Below, piece by piece: positions 36,187 through 44,546 of a stretch of 64,000 nt of DNA. Source of the stretch: Ampullimonas aquatilis (GTDB lineage Bacteria; Pseudomonadota; Gammaproteobacteria; Burkholderiales; Burkholderiaceae_D). The stretch covers positions 930,001-994,000 of the forward strand of contig NZ_CP183834.1 of assembly GCF_049675895.1 (NCBI RefSeq), read 5' to 3'. A model generated the notes under the pieces. That model did not search any database. It was not told where the DNA came from and saw only the letters and a program-made list of their open reading frames with translations. Positions within the stretch are counted from its first letter, which is position 1, and each line of letters opens with the position of its first letter. Made by a program: the position numbers and the translations under genes.

Positions 36187-36882
36187 TTAGGGATAAAACT
36201 GCAAACGTAGCCGCTCCACATAATGGCCAAGGTTGGGATAGGCCATTAAGGTATCGCGTATCGGTGATTCAAATATCGGGCAGGTCGCGGAACATAAAAA
36301 AGCAAACAATGTCGCGTCGGCACCGCAGATTTGCTGGCCAGTCAGGTAGGGTTGATCAGCGAGGATGGCTGCGAGCGAGTCGAGATTTTTCTTGATGATT
36401 TGCTGTTGCTCGGCCAATGAGTAGCGGCCTATGCCATGACCATGCAGATCCCGAGCAATGCGTTTAAGAATGCCTTTGATAATGAATGGCCGTAGCGGCC
36501 AGGGAATTGGCTTGAAAAAGTTGGCGGGGCCACGTGCAAAGTTAATGGGGTTGAGCCAGCGGGTTTGCAGGCCAATCCAGTAGAGATGATCTTCCAGCAA
36601 ACGTTCTACCGACCAGGCAATGCCCTTGGCCTGAGCGCTTAGGCCCTGATCAAAATCAAAGCCATATTTCTTTTCAATATGCCAGCGAATGAAGTTGGAG
36701 TCGGCCACTTTTACGCCTTCATCATCAATATAAGGCAGCTTGCCTTTGGGCGCATGGCGCATGCCCTTGGTGTTGATCTCAAACGGCAGTCCGGCCATCT
36801 TGAGCAAGACTTGTGTTTTGATAACAAAGGGGCTGGCATCCGGTAAGCCAAAGGCAGCGCCATAAGCGTAGAGTGTGATCAT
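36187..36882 (-). CDS. Glutathione S-transferase-like protein (metaxin/FAXC type)
   Basis: A 231-residue protein. The N-terminal thioredoxin-like domain (ASPFVIKTQVLLKMAGLPFEI, then GKLPYIDDEGVKVADSNFI, about 50-68) and a helical C-terminal domain with QQICGADATLFAFLCS (about 186-201) resemble metaxin/FAXC-type GST-fold proteins rather than classical detoxifying GSTs. The fold is confident; a transferase activity is not. ATG 36882 is used; upstream in-frame sequence to 36954 is not conserved in pattern. Confidence 0.78.
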   Translation of the reverse strand: MITLYAYGAAFGLPDASPFVIKTQVLLKMAGLPFEINTKGMRHAPKGKLPYIDDEGVKVADSNFIRWHIEKKYGFDFDQGLSAQAKGIAWSVERLLEDHLYWIGLQTRWLNPINFARGPANFFKPIPWPLRPFIIKGILKRIARDLHGHGIGRYSLAEQQQIIKKNLDSLAAILADQPYLTGQQICGADATLFAFLCSATCPIFESPIRDTLMAYPNLGHYVERLRLQFYP

Positions 36883-37322
36883 GAGCACTTTCTTGTTATG
36901 AGATGGTGGTTTGTGCGCACCATCGGTAATGAATGAAACAGTCAAAGCTGCCACAGTGTACTGGATGCCGATGTCGCCAGATCGTTGCCAGTGCGGCAGG
37001 TATGACTGGCCATGAGTTGTGCGATGCCGGTGGCAAACCGTGGGTCGGGTGTGTGGTGACGCGGGAAGTCATGCAGTTGCCGCTGGCTGGCCTGGCTGAT
37101 GTGGGGGCATGATCGGCTCTCCAATAAGGCCGGGCACGGTTCACAAAATAAAGAATGGGTGCTGCTTGCGCTGTATCAAGTAGCATTGTTTGCGCTAGCC
37201 AGAAAATCGTCAATATGGCTACAATTGGTCTGCCATCATCTAATCAGCATGTCGGCTGGTGGATCATTTGCTCACAGTAGCGCATTGCATACTCTCGTTA
37301 TTTTTCATCAAGGAGAAATAGT
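36883..37322. other. Intergenic region before dps
   Basis: About 440 bases with the promoters of the GST-like gene (minus) and dps (plus). An AAGGAG site stands before the dps start. No other gene or clear operator was seen. Confidence 0.4.
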
Positions 37323-37826
37323 ATGGCCAAGCCAAAATCAGCCAGTACCGCAGCCACCATCAATATCGGTATCAGCGACAAGCACCGTGCCGACATTGCG
37401 CAAGGACTGTCCAAACTGCTGGCAGATACCTATACGCTCTATCTGACCACGCACAATTTTCACTGGAATGTGACTGGGCCCATGTTCAATACCCTGCATG
37501 CAATGTTCATGCTGCAATACACCGAATTGTGGAATGCGGTCGATCCGATCGCCGAGCGGATTCGTTCGCTTGGTCATCCCGCGCCGGGCAGTTATGCGCA
37601 GTTCAGCGCACTGGCTTCCATCAATGATGCACCAGCCACGCCACCCAAGGCACTCGACATGGTTCGTATTCTGGTAGAAGGTCATGAAGCCGTGGCACGT
37701 ACCGCGCGCAGCATCTTTTCACTGGCCGAGAAAGCCAGTGATGAACCGACTGCCGATCTACTGACCCAGCGTCTCGATATTCATGAAAAAACTGCCTGGA
37801 TGCTGCGTAGCCTGCTGGAAGAGTAA
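37323..37826 (+). CDS. dps: Dps family DNA-binding ferritin
   Basis: A 167-residue mini-ferritin. The ferroxidase ligands are visible: [13 protein letters not shown] (about 42-54) and [17 protein letters not shown] (about 62-78), in which His, His, Asp and Glu form the inter-subunit di-iron site. The N-terminal Lys-rich tail (MAKPKSAS) may bind DNA. Dps dodecamers store iron and protect DNA from H2O2. It is a single gene with an AAGGAG ribosome site. Confidence 0.94.
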   Translation: MAKPKSASTAATINIGISDKHRADIAQGLSKLLADTYTLYLTTHNFHWNVTGPMFNTLHAMFMLQYTELWNAVDPIAERIRSLGHPAPGSYAQFSALASINDAPATPPKALDMVRILVEGHEAVARTARSIFSLAEKASDEPTADLLTQRLDIHEKTAWMLRSLLEE

Positions 37827-38273
37827 CGTTCTTTGCTAGTCTGCACAATCGTTGTGGCTTGTATTCAGATGAGGTTTGGCCGTGGTACATTGGATTGCTT
37901 TGGTCAGATCGGAATATTTGAAAATTAGTTATTTTCTGAAAGGCGTTGACATCTGTTTGGTTTTGAAAAACAGCTGTCGGCCAGTCGGCTCCAACATGAA
38001 TCCTGGCCTGACCAAAAGATTTAAGGCCATTCAGCATTGGTATATAGGCAGAGTAATGCCAATAACAGAGCAGCGCGGAGTGATTCAATAAAATCAGATT
38101 GCCGATAACTGTGATTGTCATCAGGTTATCGCCATCGGGAAAAACAAGATCAGCCATTTCAAGATGCTGATCTTATGCGATAAACATGGATACTCAGTGG
38201 CTGTATATAAAAACCATATCCATTTTATGCACCTAAGTATAATGATTTTATTGTTTACTGGATGGGAGTATGC
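37827..38273. other. Intergenic region after dps, with a repeat copy
   Basis: About 450 bases between dps and the convergent gluQ gene. No convincing gene; a 71-codon frame (37876-38091) has no support. At 38191-38236 it holds TACTCAGTGGCTGTAT and TTTATGCACCTAAG, a divergent copy of the composite intergenic motif. Confidence 0.4.
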
Positions 38274-39188
38274 CTATATCGGCAATTTCCCCGGCACAAT
38301 TATCCATCTTTGACGCCAGTGAATAATGGCCGTTGCCAACACTTGTGAGATGTCATTGCCTTCACCGGGCAAGCCCAAAAACTGCAGCGCACGTTGCAAT
38401 TCGCTGAGCGGATTTTGCAAATCAAGCGGGTTGGCCCCCGTCTGTTTGGAGAGTTTTTCTCCGATGGCATTGCAAACCAGTGGCACATGCATATAACTTG
38501 GGGCGGGGTAGCCAAGCTGCTGTTGCAGCCAAATTTGGCGCGGCGTGGAGTCGAGCAGATCGGCGCCGCGCACAATATGGGTGATGCCCTGTTCGGTGTC
38601 ATCGACTACCACGGCCAATTGATAAGCCCACAAGCCGTCGGCGCGTTTCAGTATGAAGTCACCGACCACATCGGCCAAAGCCTGGGTTTGCAAGCCTTGC
38701 CAGCGATCTGTGGATTGTACGCTGATATCTGGCACGCGGATGCGCCAGGCGCGTGCAGTCTTGCCTTGCAGGCCATTGCGACAGGTGCCTGGATAAGTCA
38801 GCGTGGCATGCCGTTCATGCGCGCCCGCCGGGCCATGCAATTGGGTGAGTGAGTCGGCAATCTCTTTGCGGGTGCAAGCACAGGCGTAGGTTAAATGTTG
38901 AGAATTTAAATAATCAAACGCGGCCTGATACGCCATGCCGCGCTGGCTTTGTACCGTCACTTCACCATCCCAATGCAAACCGCAGACTTGCAAGGCCTGC
39001 AAAATGGTTTCGGCAGCGCCGGGCACGGTACGTGGTGTGTCGACATCTTCCATGCGTACCAACCATTGCCCGCAGTGTGCGCGGGCATCCAGCCAGCTCG
39101 CCAGTGCGGTGACGAGCGAACCAATATGTAAAGGGCCGCTGGGCGAGGGGGCAAAGCGACCGATATAACTCGTGGCGTGGCGTGACAT
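38274..39188 (-). CDS. gluQ: Glutamyl-Q tRNA(Asp) synthetase
   Basis: A 304-residue paralogue of glutamyl-tRNA synthetase lacking the anticodon-binding domain. It attaches glutamate to queuosine at position 34 of tRNA-Asp. The HIGH-like motif GRFAPSPSGPLHIGSL (about 10-25), the zinc-site Cys residues (YACACTRKE, about 101-109, and YPGTC) and a KLSKQ motif near residue 249 are all visible. Length and domain limits are typical for GluQ. It is followed upstream on the same strand by the LysR gene. Confidence 0.94.
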   Translation of the reverse strand: MSRHATSYIGRFAPSPSGPLHIGSLVTALASWLDARAHCGQWLVRMEDVDTPRTVPGAAETILQALQVCGLHWDGEVTVQSQRGMAYQAAFDYLNSQHLTYACACTRKEIADSLTQLHGPAGAHERHATLTYPGTCRNGLQGKTARAWRIRVPDISVQSTDRWQGLQTQALADVVGDFILKRADGLWAYQLAVVVDDTEQGITHIVRGADLLDSTPRQIWLQQQLGYPAPSYMHVPLVCNAIGEKLSKQTGANPLDLQNPLSELQRALQFLGLPGEGNDISQVLATAIIHWRQRWIIVPGKLPI

Positions 39189-39197
39189 GATGCAACT

Positions 39198-40100
39198 TTA
39201 CCGCAACAAGGCCTTTTGCAGACGTGGTTCTTCCAGCCGCTTGATGAACCATTGCAGGGCTTTGCCACGCGCATCACTGCGCCAGGCGTAATAGTGTTGG
39301 GAGTCGAGCTTGTTTTCGGTGGTGGCTTTGGCAATCAGTTGGCCGGTGGCTAAAAACGGCTCAGCGACCGAGCGCGCCAGATAGCCAACACCTAAGCCTT
39401 TGACTTGTGCTGCCAGTTTGGCTGGCAGGTCGGGTACGGTCAACGCATCCTGCCCGCTCAAGAGGCCGGCGCTGCGTACGGGTAATGAGCGCGAGGTGTC
39501 CCCAATGGCAACCGCCCTGTGTTGCACGATTTGCTGCGGCAGCAAGGGGTCGGGCAGAGCGGCCAACGGATGCGTGGGCGCAACCGCAAAGACAAATTCA
39601 ATCCTGCCCAGATCACGAATCTGAAAACCGCTCTGGTTGGGGGTATCCCAGCTCATGCCAATCACCAGATCAGCACGACCCGTTACCAGTGCATCCCATG
39701 AACCACCCAGTACTTCAGTTTGAAAACGCAGTTTAGTGCCGGGTTGCTGCTCGTAAAAATCGGCCAGTACCGGTAGCAGGGCGTCAAAGCGCATCAGCCC
39801 GTCCATGGCGATGCGCAGTTCTACTTCCCAGCCTTTGGCCAGCCGTTTGACGCGACAGGTCAGTTCTTCAGTAGCACGCAGAATGTGACGGCCTTCGTTG
39901 AGCAGTTCGCGACCGGCTGGCGTGAGTTTGGCACGATGGCCTTTGCGGTCAAACAGCAGTACGTCAATGTCTTCTTCCAGCTTGCGCACGACATAAGTCA
40001 GCGCTGATGGCACGCGATTCAACTCAATGGCGGCCGCCGCAAAACTGCCTTTCCGGTCGATGGCATCCAGCACTTCCAAGGCTTCCAATGTCAGGCTCAT
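39198..40100 (-). CDS. LysR family transcriptional regulator
   Basis: A 300-residue LysR regulator. The N-terminal winged HTH (LEALEVLDAIDRKGSFAAAAIELNRVPSALTYVVRKLEEDI, about 5-45) is followed by a two-lobed effector domain (about 90-290). It is divergent from the pirin gene with a 175-base intergenic region that carries a perfect palindrome (40110-40126), so it probably controls the pirin-OsmC-WrbA group. No effector can be named. ATG 40100 is used; a TTG at 40115 is the alternative. Confidence 0.9.
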   Translation of the reverse strand: MSLTLEALEVLDAIDRKGSFAAAAIELNRVPSALTYVVRKLEEDIDVLLFDRKGHRAKLTPAGRELLNEGRHILRATEELTCRVKRLAKGWEVELRIAMDGLMRFDALLPVLADFYEQQPGTKLRFQTEVLGGSWDALVTGRADLVIGMSWDTPNQSGFQIRDLGRIEFVFAVAPTHPLAALPDPLLPQQIVQHRAVAIGDTSRSLPVRSAGLLSGQDALTVPDLPAKLAAQVKGLGVGYLARSVAEPFLATGQLIAKATTENKLDSQHYYAWRSDARGKALQWFIKRLEEPRLQKALLR

Positions 40101-40109
40101 GGTTATTTC

Positions 40110-40126
40110 ATTCAAAATATTTGAAT
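40110..40126. promoter_or_regulatory. Probable LysR operator between the LysR and pirin genes
   Basis: ATTCAAA-ATA-TTTGAAT is a perfect palindrome and begins 10 bases upstream of the LysR start. Further half-sites follow: TTCAAA at 40133 and TTTGAA near 40215. Such arrays of half-sites are usual for LysR binding and autoregulation. Confidence 0.6.
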
Positions 40127-40275
40127 AAGAGGTTCAAATATAGAGGCTTTATTCATTGTCGTAAAGGCCTATCATGCTTTCCATGGCAGATTGATTTGGA
40201 AATATATCTCAGATAATTTGAATTCTTTCCAGGTCGTCCTGTCTGCCCATTGACACGTCATGAAAGGAGTACATC

Positions 40276-40980
40276 ATGCTTGAACTGCGTGCTGCTGAAG
40301 ATCGGGGCCATGCCAACCACGGCTGGCTGGATTCGTATCATAGTTTTTCGTTTGCTGATTATGTGAGTGCCGAGCATGTCCATTTTGGTCCATTGCGGGT
40401 GATCAACGAGGACTGGGTTGCGCCCAAGAGCGGTTTTGGCACGCATGGTCACCGTGACATGGAAATCATCACCTATGTGCTGGAAGGCTCGCTGACCCAT
40501 AAAGACAGCATGGGCAATGGCTCGACCATTCTGCCGGGCAATGTGCAGCGCATGAGTGCCGGGCGTGGTGTGCAGCATTCCGAGTTCAACCATGATCCGG
40601 CGCAACAGGTGCATTTGCTGCAAATCTGGATTATGCCCAATCAGCGCGGGATTGAGCCTGGCTACGAGGAAAAGCATTTCTCAGTCGCAGACAAGCGCGG
40701 CCGTTTGCGTCTGGTGGCGTCCGAGGATGGTCGGGATGGTTCGGTCCTGATTCATCAGGATGCGCAAGTGTACGCAGGCTTGTTTGACGGTACTGAAAGT
40801 GCGGTGCATGCCTTGCCAATCGGTCGTCTGGCCTACGTACACGTGGCACGCGGTACGGTCAGTGTGAATGGTGTGGCTTTAAAAGCAGGTGATGCGATCA
40901 AGCTGCGTGATGAGACCACGGTCGTGCTCGACAACGGTCAGGCAGCCGAAGTTTTGTTGTTTGACTTGCCTGAACATTGA
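40276..40980 (+). CDS. Pirin family protein (YhhW-like)
   Basis: A 234-residue bicupin. The first cupin has the metal ligands GFGTHGHRDMEIITYVLEG (about 54-72; His-x-His and Glu) and the third His in GRGVQHSEFNH (about 97-107). YhhW and relatives have quercetinase activity in vitro; the physiological substrate is unknown. It is the first gene of a likely operon with OsmC- and WrbA-like genes, which points to redox or quinone/flavonoid stress. Confidence 0.9.
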   Translation: MLELRAAEDRGHANHGWLDSYHSFSFADYVSAEHVHFGPLRVINEDWVAPKSGFGTHGHRDMEIITYVLEGSLTHKDSMGNGSTILPGNVQRMSAGRGVQHSEFNHDPAQQVHLLQIWIMPNQRGIEPGYEEKHFSVADKRGRLRLVASEDGRDGSVLIHQDAQVYAGLFDGTESAVHALPIGRLAYVHVARGTVSVNGVALKAGDAIKLRDETTVVLDNGQAAEVLLFDLPEH

Positions 40981-40999
40981 TTTTTAAAAAAGGGTTGTC

Positions 41000-41404
41000 A
41001 TGTCGATCAAGGTCAATAAATACAGTTACGGCAAGCTGGCGATGGCGGTGTCACTCGGTGAACATGGCTTTCTGAGTGATGTGCCCGCCAGCAGCGGTGG
41101 CGATGATCTTGGCCCTGATCCGCATGATTTGTTTGATGCCTCACTGGCCAGTTGTACGGCGCTGACAGTCATGATGTACGCGCAGCGCAAGGGCTGGGCC
41201 TTGACGGATATTGAGGTTGAGATTGAACGTGACAACCGTGATGAGCAAGAGGGGGTGTATCGACTGCAGCGCCGGATCGCCCTGTTTGGCACTTTATCCG
41301 ATGAAGAGCGTGGCAAGCTCATCGAGATTGCCGATAAATGTCCGATCCATAAATTGATGCACGCCAAAATTGAAATTACCACCACATCAGTGGCAGTTAT
41401 TTGA
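41000..41404 (+). CDS. OsmC/Ohr family protein
   Basis: A 134-residue OsmC-fold protein. The first active-site Cys is in LASCTALTVMMYA (about 51-63) and the second in IADKCPIHKLM (about 110-120), the peroxidase pair of the family. These proteins reduce organic hydroperoxides using dithiols. It follows the pirin gene by 19 bases with a GGG-rich ribosome site, supporting an operon and an antioxidant role. Confidence 0.9.
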   Translation: MSIKVNKYSYGKLAMAVSLGEHGFLSDVPASSGGDDLGPDPHDLFDASLASCTALTVMMYAQRKGWALTDIEVEIERDNRDEQEGVYRLQRRIALFGTLSDEERGKLIEIADKCPIHKLMHAKIEITTTSVAVI

Positions 41405-41496
41405 AAAATAAATATTTGTACTTGTTGAATCAGCTCGAATTTTTTCATAAACCCGATCCAACTCAATCCTGTCTTGACCTTTTAAAGGAGTAAACC

Positions 41497-42063
41497 ATGA
41501 CTAAAGTAGCAATCGTGTATTTCAGTGGCTACGGCCATACCAAAAAACTGGCCGAAGCCGTACAGGCCGGTGCTGCCCAGGGTGCGACGGTGGAAGTCAT
41601 TGCCGTTGACCAGGAAGGTAACGTGCCTGAAGCCGCCTGGACTACCTTGGAAGAAGCCAATGCCATCATTTTTGGTGCGCCGACCTATATGGGTACCGTG
41701 CCTTGGCAATATAAGAAGTTTCTGGATGCCACATCCAAACCCTGGTACACCCAAAAATGGAAAGACAAGATTGCCGCGGGCTTTACCAACTCGGCCACCA
41801 TGAATGGCGACAAGCTGTCGACTCTGCATTATCTGTTTACGCTGTCACAGCAACACAGCATGATCTGGGTGGGTACCGGTTTGATGCCTGCCAATAGCAA
41901 AGCCGCACAACGCAATGACATCAATTTTGTGGGCTCATTCAGTGGCCTGATGGCACAGTCACCGTCTGACTCATCACCCGAAGAAGGGCCACTGCCAGGT
42001 GATCTGGAAACAGCCAAGTTGTTTGGCAAACGGATTGCCGACGTGGCCACACGCCTGAAATAA
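41497..42063 (+). CDS. WrbA-like flavodoxin-fold NAD(P)H:quinone oxidoreductase
   Basis: A 188-residue flavodoxin-fold protein. The FMN-phosphate loop is YFSGYGHTKKLA (residues 8-19) and the isoalloxazine-binding region is GAPTYMGTVPWQYKKFLD (about 63-80). WrbA reduces quinones by two electrons and avoids semiquinone radicals. It is the last gene of the pirin-OsmC-WrbA group. An AAAGGAG site lies just before the ATG. Confidence 0.88.
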   Translation: MTKVAIVYFSGYGHTKKLAEAVQAGAAQGATVEVIAVDQEGNVPEAAWTTLEEANAIIFGAPTYMGTVPWQYKKFLDATSKPWYTQKWKDKIAAGFTNSATMNGDKLSTLHYLFTLSQQHSMIWVGTGLMPANSKAAQRNDINFVGSFSGLMAQSPSDSSPEEGPLPGDLETAKLFGKRIADVATRLK

Positions 42064-42072
42064 ATGGATCTG

Positions 42073-42106
42073 CTCAGTCAACACGCCATAATGCGTGTTG
42101 GCTGAG
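42073..42106. terminator. Hairpin between convergent wrbA-like and nickel permease genes
   Basis: CTCAGTCAACACGC pairs with GCGTGTTGGCTGAG (one internal mismatch, 6-base loop). It lies between the two converging stops (42063 and 42118). No long T-run follows, so it may be a weak bidirectional terminator. Confidence 0.5.
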
Positions 42107-42117
42107 ACTCTCTGCAG

Positions 42118-42954
42118 TCAGAAGTCTGGCGATTGCAGAGGATGTTGCAGGGAATCATAGCGGAGCTGGTTCATGCGCTGGGCAATCCAGTAGCATACCA
42201 GCACGCTGCCAATCACCGCGAGGCCGACATAGAGTTCCTTGCCGTCAAAATAGTGATCAATCCGGCTTGAGCAGATTTTCATGATTTGCAAACCTGCCAC
42301 GATCAAAGCCGAGCTGGCAACCAGCAGGGCAAAAAAGCGGCGTGCTCTGGCAATCCGGAACGCATCGGCGTTGGCAATCAGCCGTGCCATCACCAGACCA
42401 TTGATCATGTCGGTGGCGACCATGCCCGCCACAAAAATCAGCGAGACCATCAAGACAGTCCAGGCACCTTGATGCAGGCTGCCGATCAGGGCAAACCAGG
42501 CCGCAATTGAGAATGCATCAAATGACACGGCAAACAAAGCGCCCACCAGCAGACCACCGGCAAAGCTTTTGAGCATGGGTAAGCGCATCATGAATTGAAA
42601 GCTGTGGCTCATGGCCAGTCCACTGGCTTCTTTGCGCAGACAGTTTTTGATATTGATGACACTCACCCAAAGTAAAAAGGCAATGGAAGTGGCGGTGCCT
42701 AATGGGTCTAACCAGGTAGGGATGTGGTCAATATGAAATATCTGCAAAGCGAGTGCGGCAAGCAGTACCACCAAGCCATGTCCAACGGAAAACAGCAAAC
42801 CGCTCAAGCGCGACAATGTGGGGTTGCCAGCATGATATTGCAGTCGTGCAATGCTATCGATACTGGCGATGTGATCCGCATCAAAGCCATGTTTGACGCC
42901 AAAGAAAAAAGTGAAAAACAATAGGCTGGTCAGTGCCATGGTCGGTTCTGGCAT
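42118..42954 (-). CDS. hoxN: High-affinity nickel permease (HoxN/NixA family)
   Basis: A 278-residue inner-membrane nickel transporter with about eight hydrophobic segments. The family signature HGFDADHIASID (HX4DH motif, about 22-33) is present, as are SVGHGLVVLL (about 56) and AVSFDAFSIAAWFAL (about 143). It would supply Ni for hydrogenase maturation. In C. necator hoxN lies at the end of the hydrogenase locus; here it is divergent and upstream. The ATG at 42954 is chosen because GGAG lies 6 bases before it; an in-frame ATG at 42966 precedes it. Confidence 0.9.
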   Translation of the reverse strand: MPEPTMALTSLLFFTFFFGVKHGFDADHIASIDSIARLQYHAGNPTLSRLSGLLFSVGHGLVVLLAALALQIFHIDHIPTWLDPLGTATSIAFLLWVSVINIKNCLRKEASGLAMSHSFQFMMRLPMLKSFAGGLLVGALFAVSFDAFSIAAWFALIGSLHQGAWTVLMVSLIFVAGMVATDMINGLVMARLIANADAFRIARARRFFALLVASSALIVAGLQIMKICSSRIDHYFDGKELYVGLAVIGSVLVCYWIAQRMNQLRYDSLQHPLQSPDF

Positions 42955-42970
42955 CTGTGTCTCCATCGAG

Positions 42971-43002
42971 TAGTTATGCGGGTAGTTATGCGATTAGTTA
43001 TG
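42971..43002. repeat. Three TAGTTATG direct repeats at 12-base period
   Basis: TAGTTATG starts at 42971, 42983 and 42995, each followed by four variable bases. On the minus strand these are CATAACTA units directly upstream of the nickel permease start. A regulator site is plausible but unproven. Confidence 0.6.
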
Positions 43003-43336
43003 TGTTTTGGCAATGGTATACGCAAAGATAAGGCCACCATCATGCATGGCTATTCAAATTATTTGTAACTGTATCCGGTACAAAATTCAAATACGCATGA
43101 ATCCATGCTCTTGAACTCGCTTGGCGTGTCACAAAGCAATAGCCCCTGCTTATCAAAGTTTGCTGCAGTGCGCTTTTTTCTATGCTTGCATGGTCAGTTG
43201 CTTTGCAGGGTGGTTGGTAGGTGGATAGTCGCTTTGCCATCCTCGTGGCTGCTCAATCGCTGCGTCTGCGGCTAAGTTGCTGTGAATCAAGGAAACAGTG
43301 GATAGCAGAGGATTGTGGTGTGAATTAATTCCTGCC

Positions 43337-43352
43337 TGGTTCGAAAACTGCT
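43337..43352 (+). promoter_or_regulatory. Candidate sigma-54 (-24/-12) promoter of the hydrogenase operon
   Basis: TGGTTCGAAAACTGCT fits TGG-N9-TGC with the invariant GG and GC separated by 10 bases. It lies 84 bases before the hupS ATG. The locus encodes an NtrC-type activator (HoxA), which needs sigma-54, so a promoter of this type is expected here. Confidence 0.6.
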
Positions 43353-43435
43353 ATGACCATCACATGCACACAAAAACAAGTCATTGTGCAGCCCCATTTT
43401 TCTGTCCATAACAAGTTGTCGGAGGAGCATCCAAC

Positions 43436-44527
43436 ATGATAGAGACCTTTTACGAGGTAATGCGTCGTCAAGGTATTTCGCGTCGTAGTTTTCTTAAATA
43501 CTGTTCATTGACGGCTACATCACTTGGTCTTGGACCATCCTTCGTGCCGCAGATTGCTCATGCGATGGAAACCAAGCCACGTACCCCAGTGCTCTGGCTG
43601 CATGGTCTGGAGTGTACCTGCTGTTCAGAGTCTTTCATTCGTTCTGCGCATCCACTTGCCAAAGATGTGGTGTTGTCCATGATCTCTCTGGATTATGACG
43701 ATACCTTGATGGCATCGGCTGGTCATCAGGCTGAAGCGATTCTTGACGAGATCATGACCAAGTACAAGGGCAATTACATTTTGGCTGTGGAAGGTAATCC
43801 GCCACTTAATCAGGATGGCATGAGCTGCATTATTGGTGGCAAGCCCTTTGTGGAGCAACTCAAGCGCGTAGCAAAAGATGCCAAGGCCATCATTTCCTGG
43901 GGTTCCTGTGCTTCATGGGGGTGTGTGCAGGCGGCCAAGCCAAACCCTACTCAGGCGACCCCGGTGCATAAGGTAATTACTGACAAGCCCATCATCAAGG
44001 TGCCAGGCTGCCCACCAATCGCCGAAGTCATGACGGGTGTCATCACTTATATGCTGACCTTTGATCGGATTCCTGAACTGGATCGCCAGGGTCGACCCAA
44101 GATGTTCTATAGCCAGCGCATTCATGACAAATGCTATCGCCGTCCGCACTTCGATGCCGGCCAGTTTGTCGAGGCATTTGATGATGAGTCGGCCCGTAAA
44201 GGTTATTGCCTCTACAAGGTTGGCTGTAAAGGCCCAACGACTTACAACGCGTGCTCAACCACTCGCTGGAACGAGGGCACCAGCTTCCCGATCCAATCCG
44301 GCCATGGTTGTATCGGTTGCTCGGAAGAGGGCTTTTGGGACAAGGGTTCCTTCTACAACCGTCTGACCGATATTCATCAGTTTGGTATTGAGGCCAATGC
44401 CGATCAGATTGGTGGTGCCACTGCTGGTGTAGTTGGTGCGGCTGTCGCTGCTCATGCTGCGGCTTCTGTGCTTAAGCGCGTCACACAAAAAGATGCGACC
44501 AAGACTGACACTGTGACCAGCCGATAA
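43436..44527 (+). CDS. hupS: O2-tolerant membrane-bound [NiFe] hydrogenase small subunit
   Basis: A 363-residue subunit (HoxK/HupS) with a Tat signal RRSFLK (Arg16-Arg17) and cleavage near AHA-M (residue 43). It carries the three Fe-S clusters that pass electrons from the active site. The proximal cluster has six cysteines: Cys60, Cys62, Cys63 (ECTCCSES), Cys158, Cys163 (GSCASWGC) and Cys192. With an offset of 43 these match the Cys17, 19, 20, 115, 120 and 149 of the C. necator enzyme, whose two extra cysteines (19 and 120) make the 4Fe-3S cluster and O2 tolerance. A C-terminal hydrophobic stretch (about 326-345) anchors it to the membrane. Confidence 0.97.
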   Translation: MIETFYEVMRRQGISRRSFLKYCSLTATSLGLGPSFVPQIAHAMETKPRTPVLWLHGLECTCCSESFIRSAHPLAKDVVLSMISLDYDDTLMASAGHQAEAILDEIMTKYKGNYILAVEGNPPLNQDGMSCIIGGKPFVEQLKRVAKDAKAIISWGSCASWGCVQAAKPNPTQATPVHKVITDKPIIKVPGCPPIAEVMTGVITYMLTFDRIPELDRQGRPKMFYSQRIHDKCYRRPHFDAGQFVEAFDDESARKGYCLYKVGCKGPTTYNACSTTRWNEGTSFPIQSGHGCIGCSEEGFWDKGSFYNRLTDIHQFGIEANADQIGGATAGVVGAAVAAHAAASVLKRVTQKDATKTDTVTSR

Positions 44528-44546
44528 GAATCAAGGAGATAGAATA

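Larger units (their letters stand above)
42955..43435. promoter_or_regulatory. Divergent control region between nickel permease and hydrogenase operon
   Basis: About 480 bases. Near the nickel gene are three TAGTTATG repeats (42971-43002), and 84 bases before hupS is a candidate sigma-54 promoter (43337-43352). A GGAGGAG ribosome site precedes hupS. A 66-codon minus-strand frame (43040-43240) is not supported. Confidence 0.6.

Noticed and set aside
37876..38091. 71-codon frame after dps
   Set aside because: No ribosome site and no family resemblance; adjacent sequence looks noncoding.
42971..43002. CATAACTA repeats as an N-terminal coding extension of the nickel permease
   Set aside because: In frame they encode a short repeat but a TAA stop interrupts it just upstream, and the GGAG site favours the start at 42954.
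43040..43240. 66-codon minus-strand frame in the nickel permease-hupS gap
   Set aside because: It lies in the control region, has no ribosome site and no recognisable sequence.
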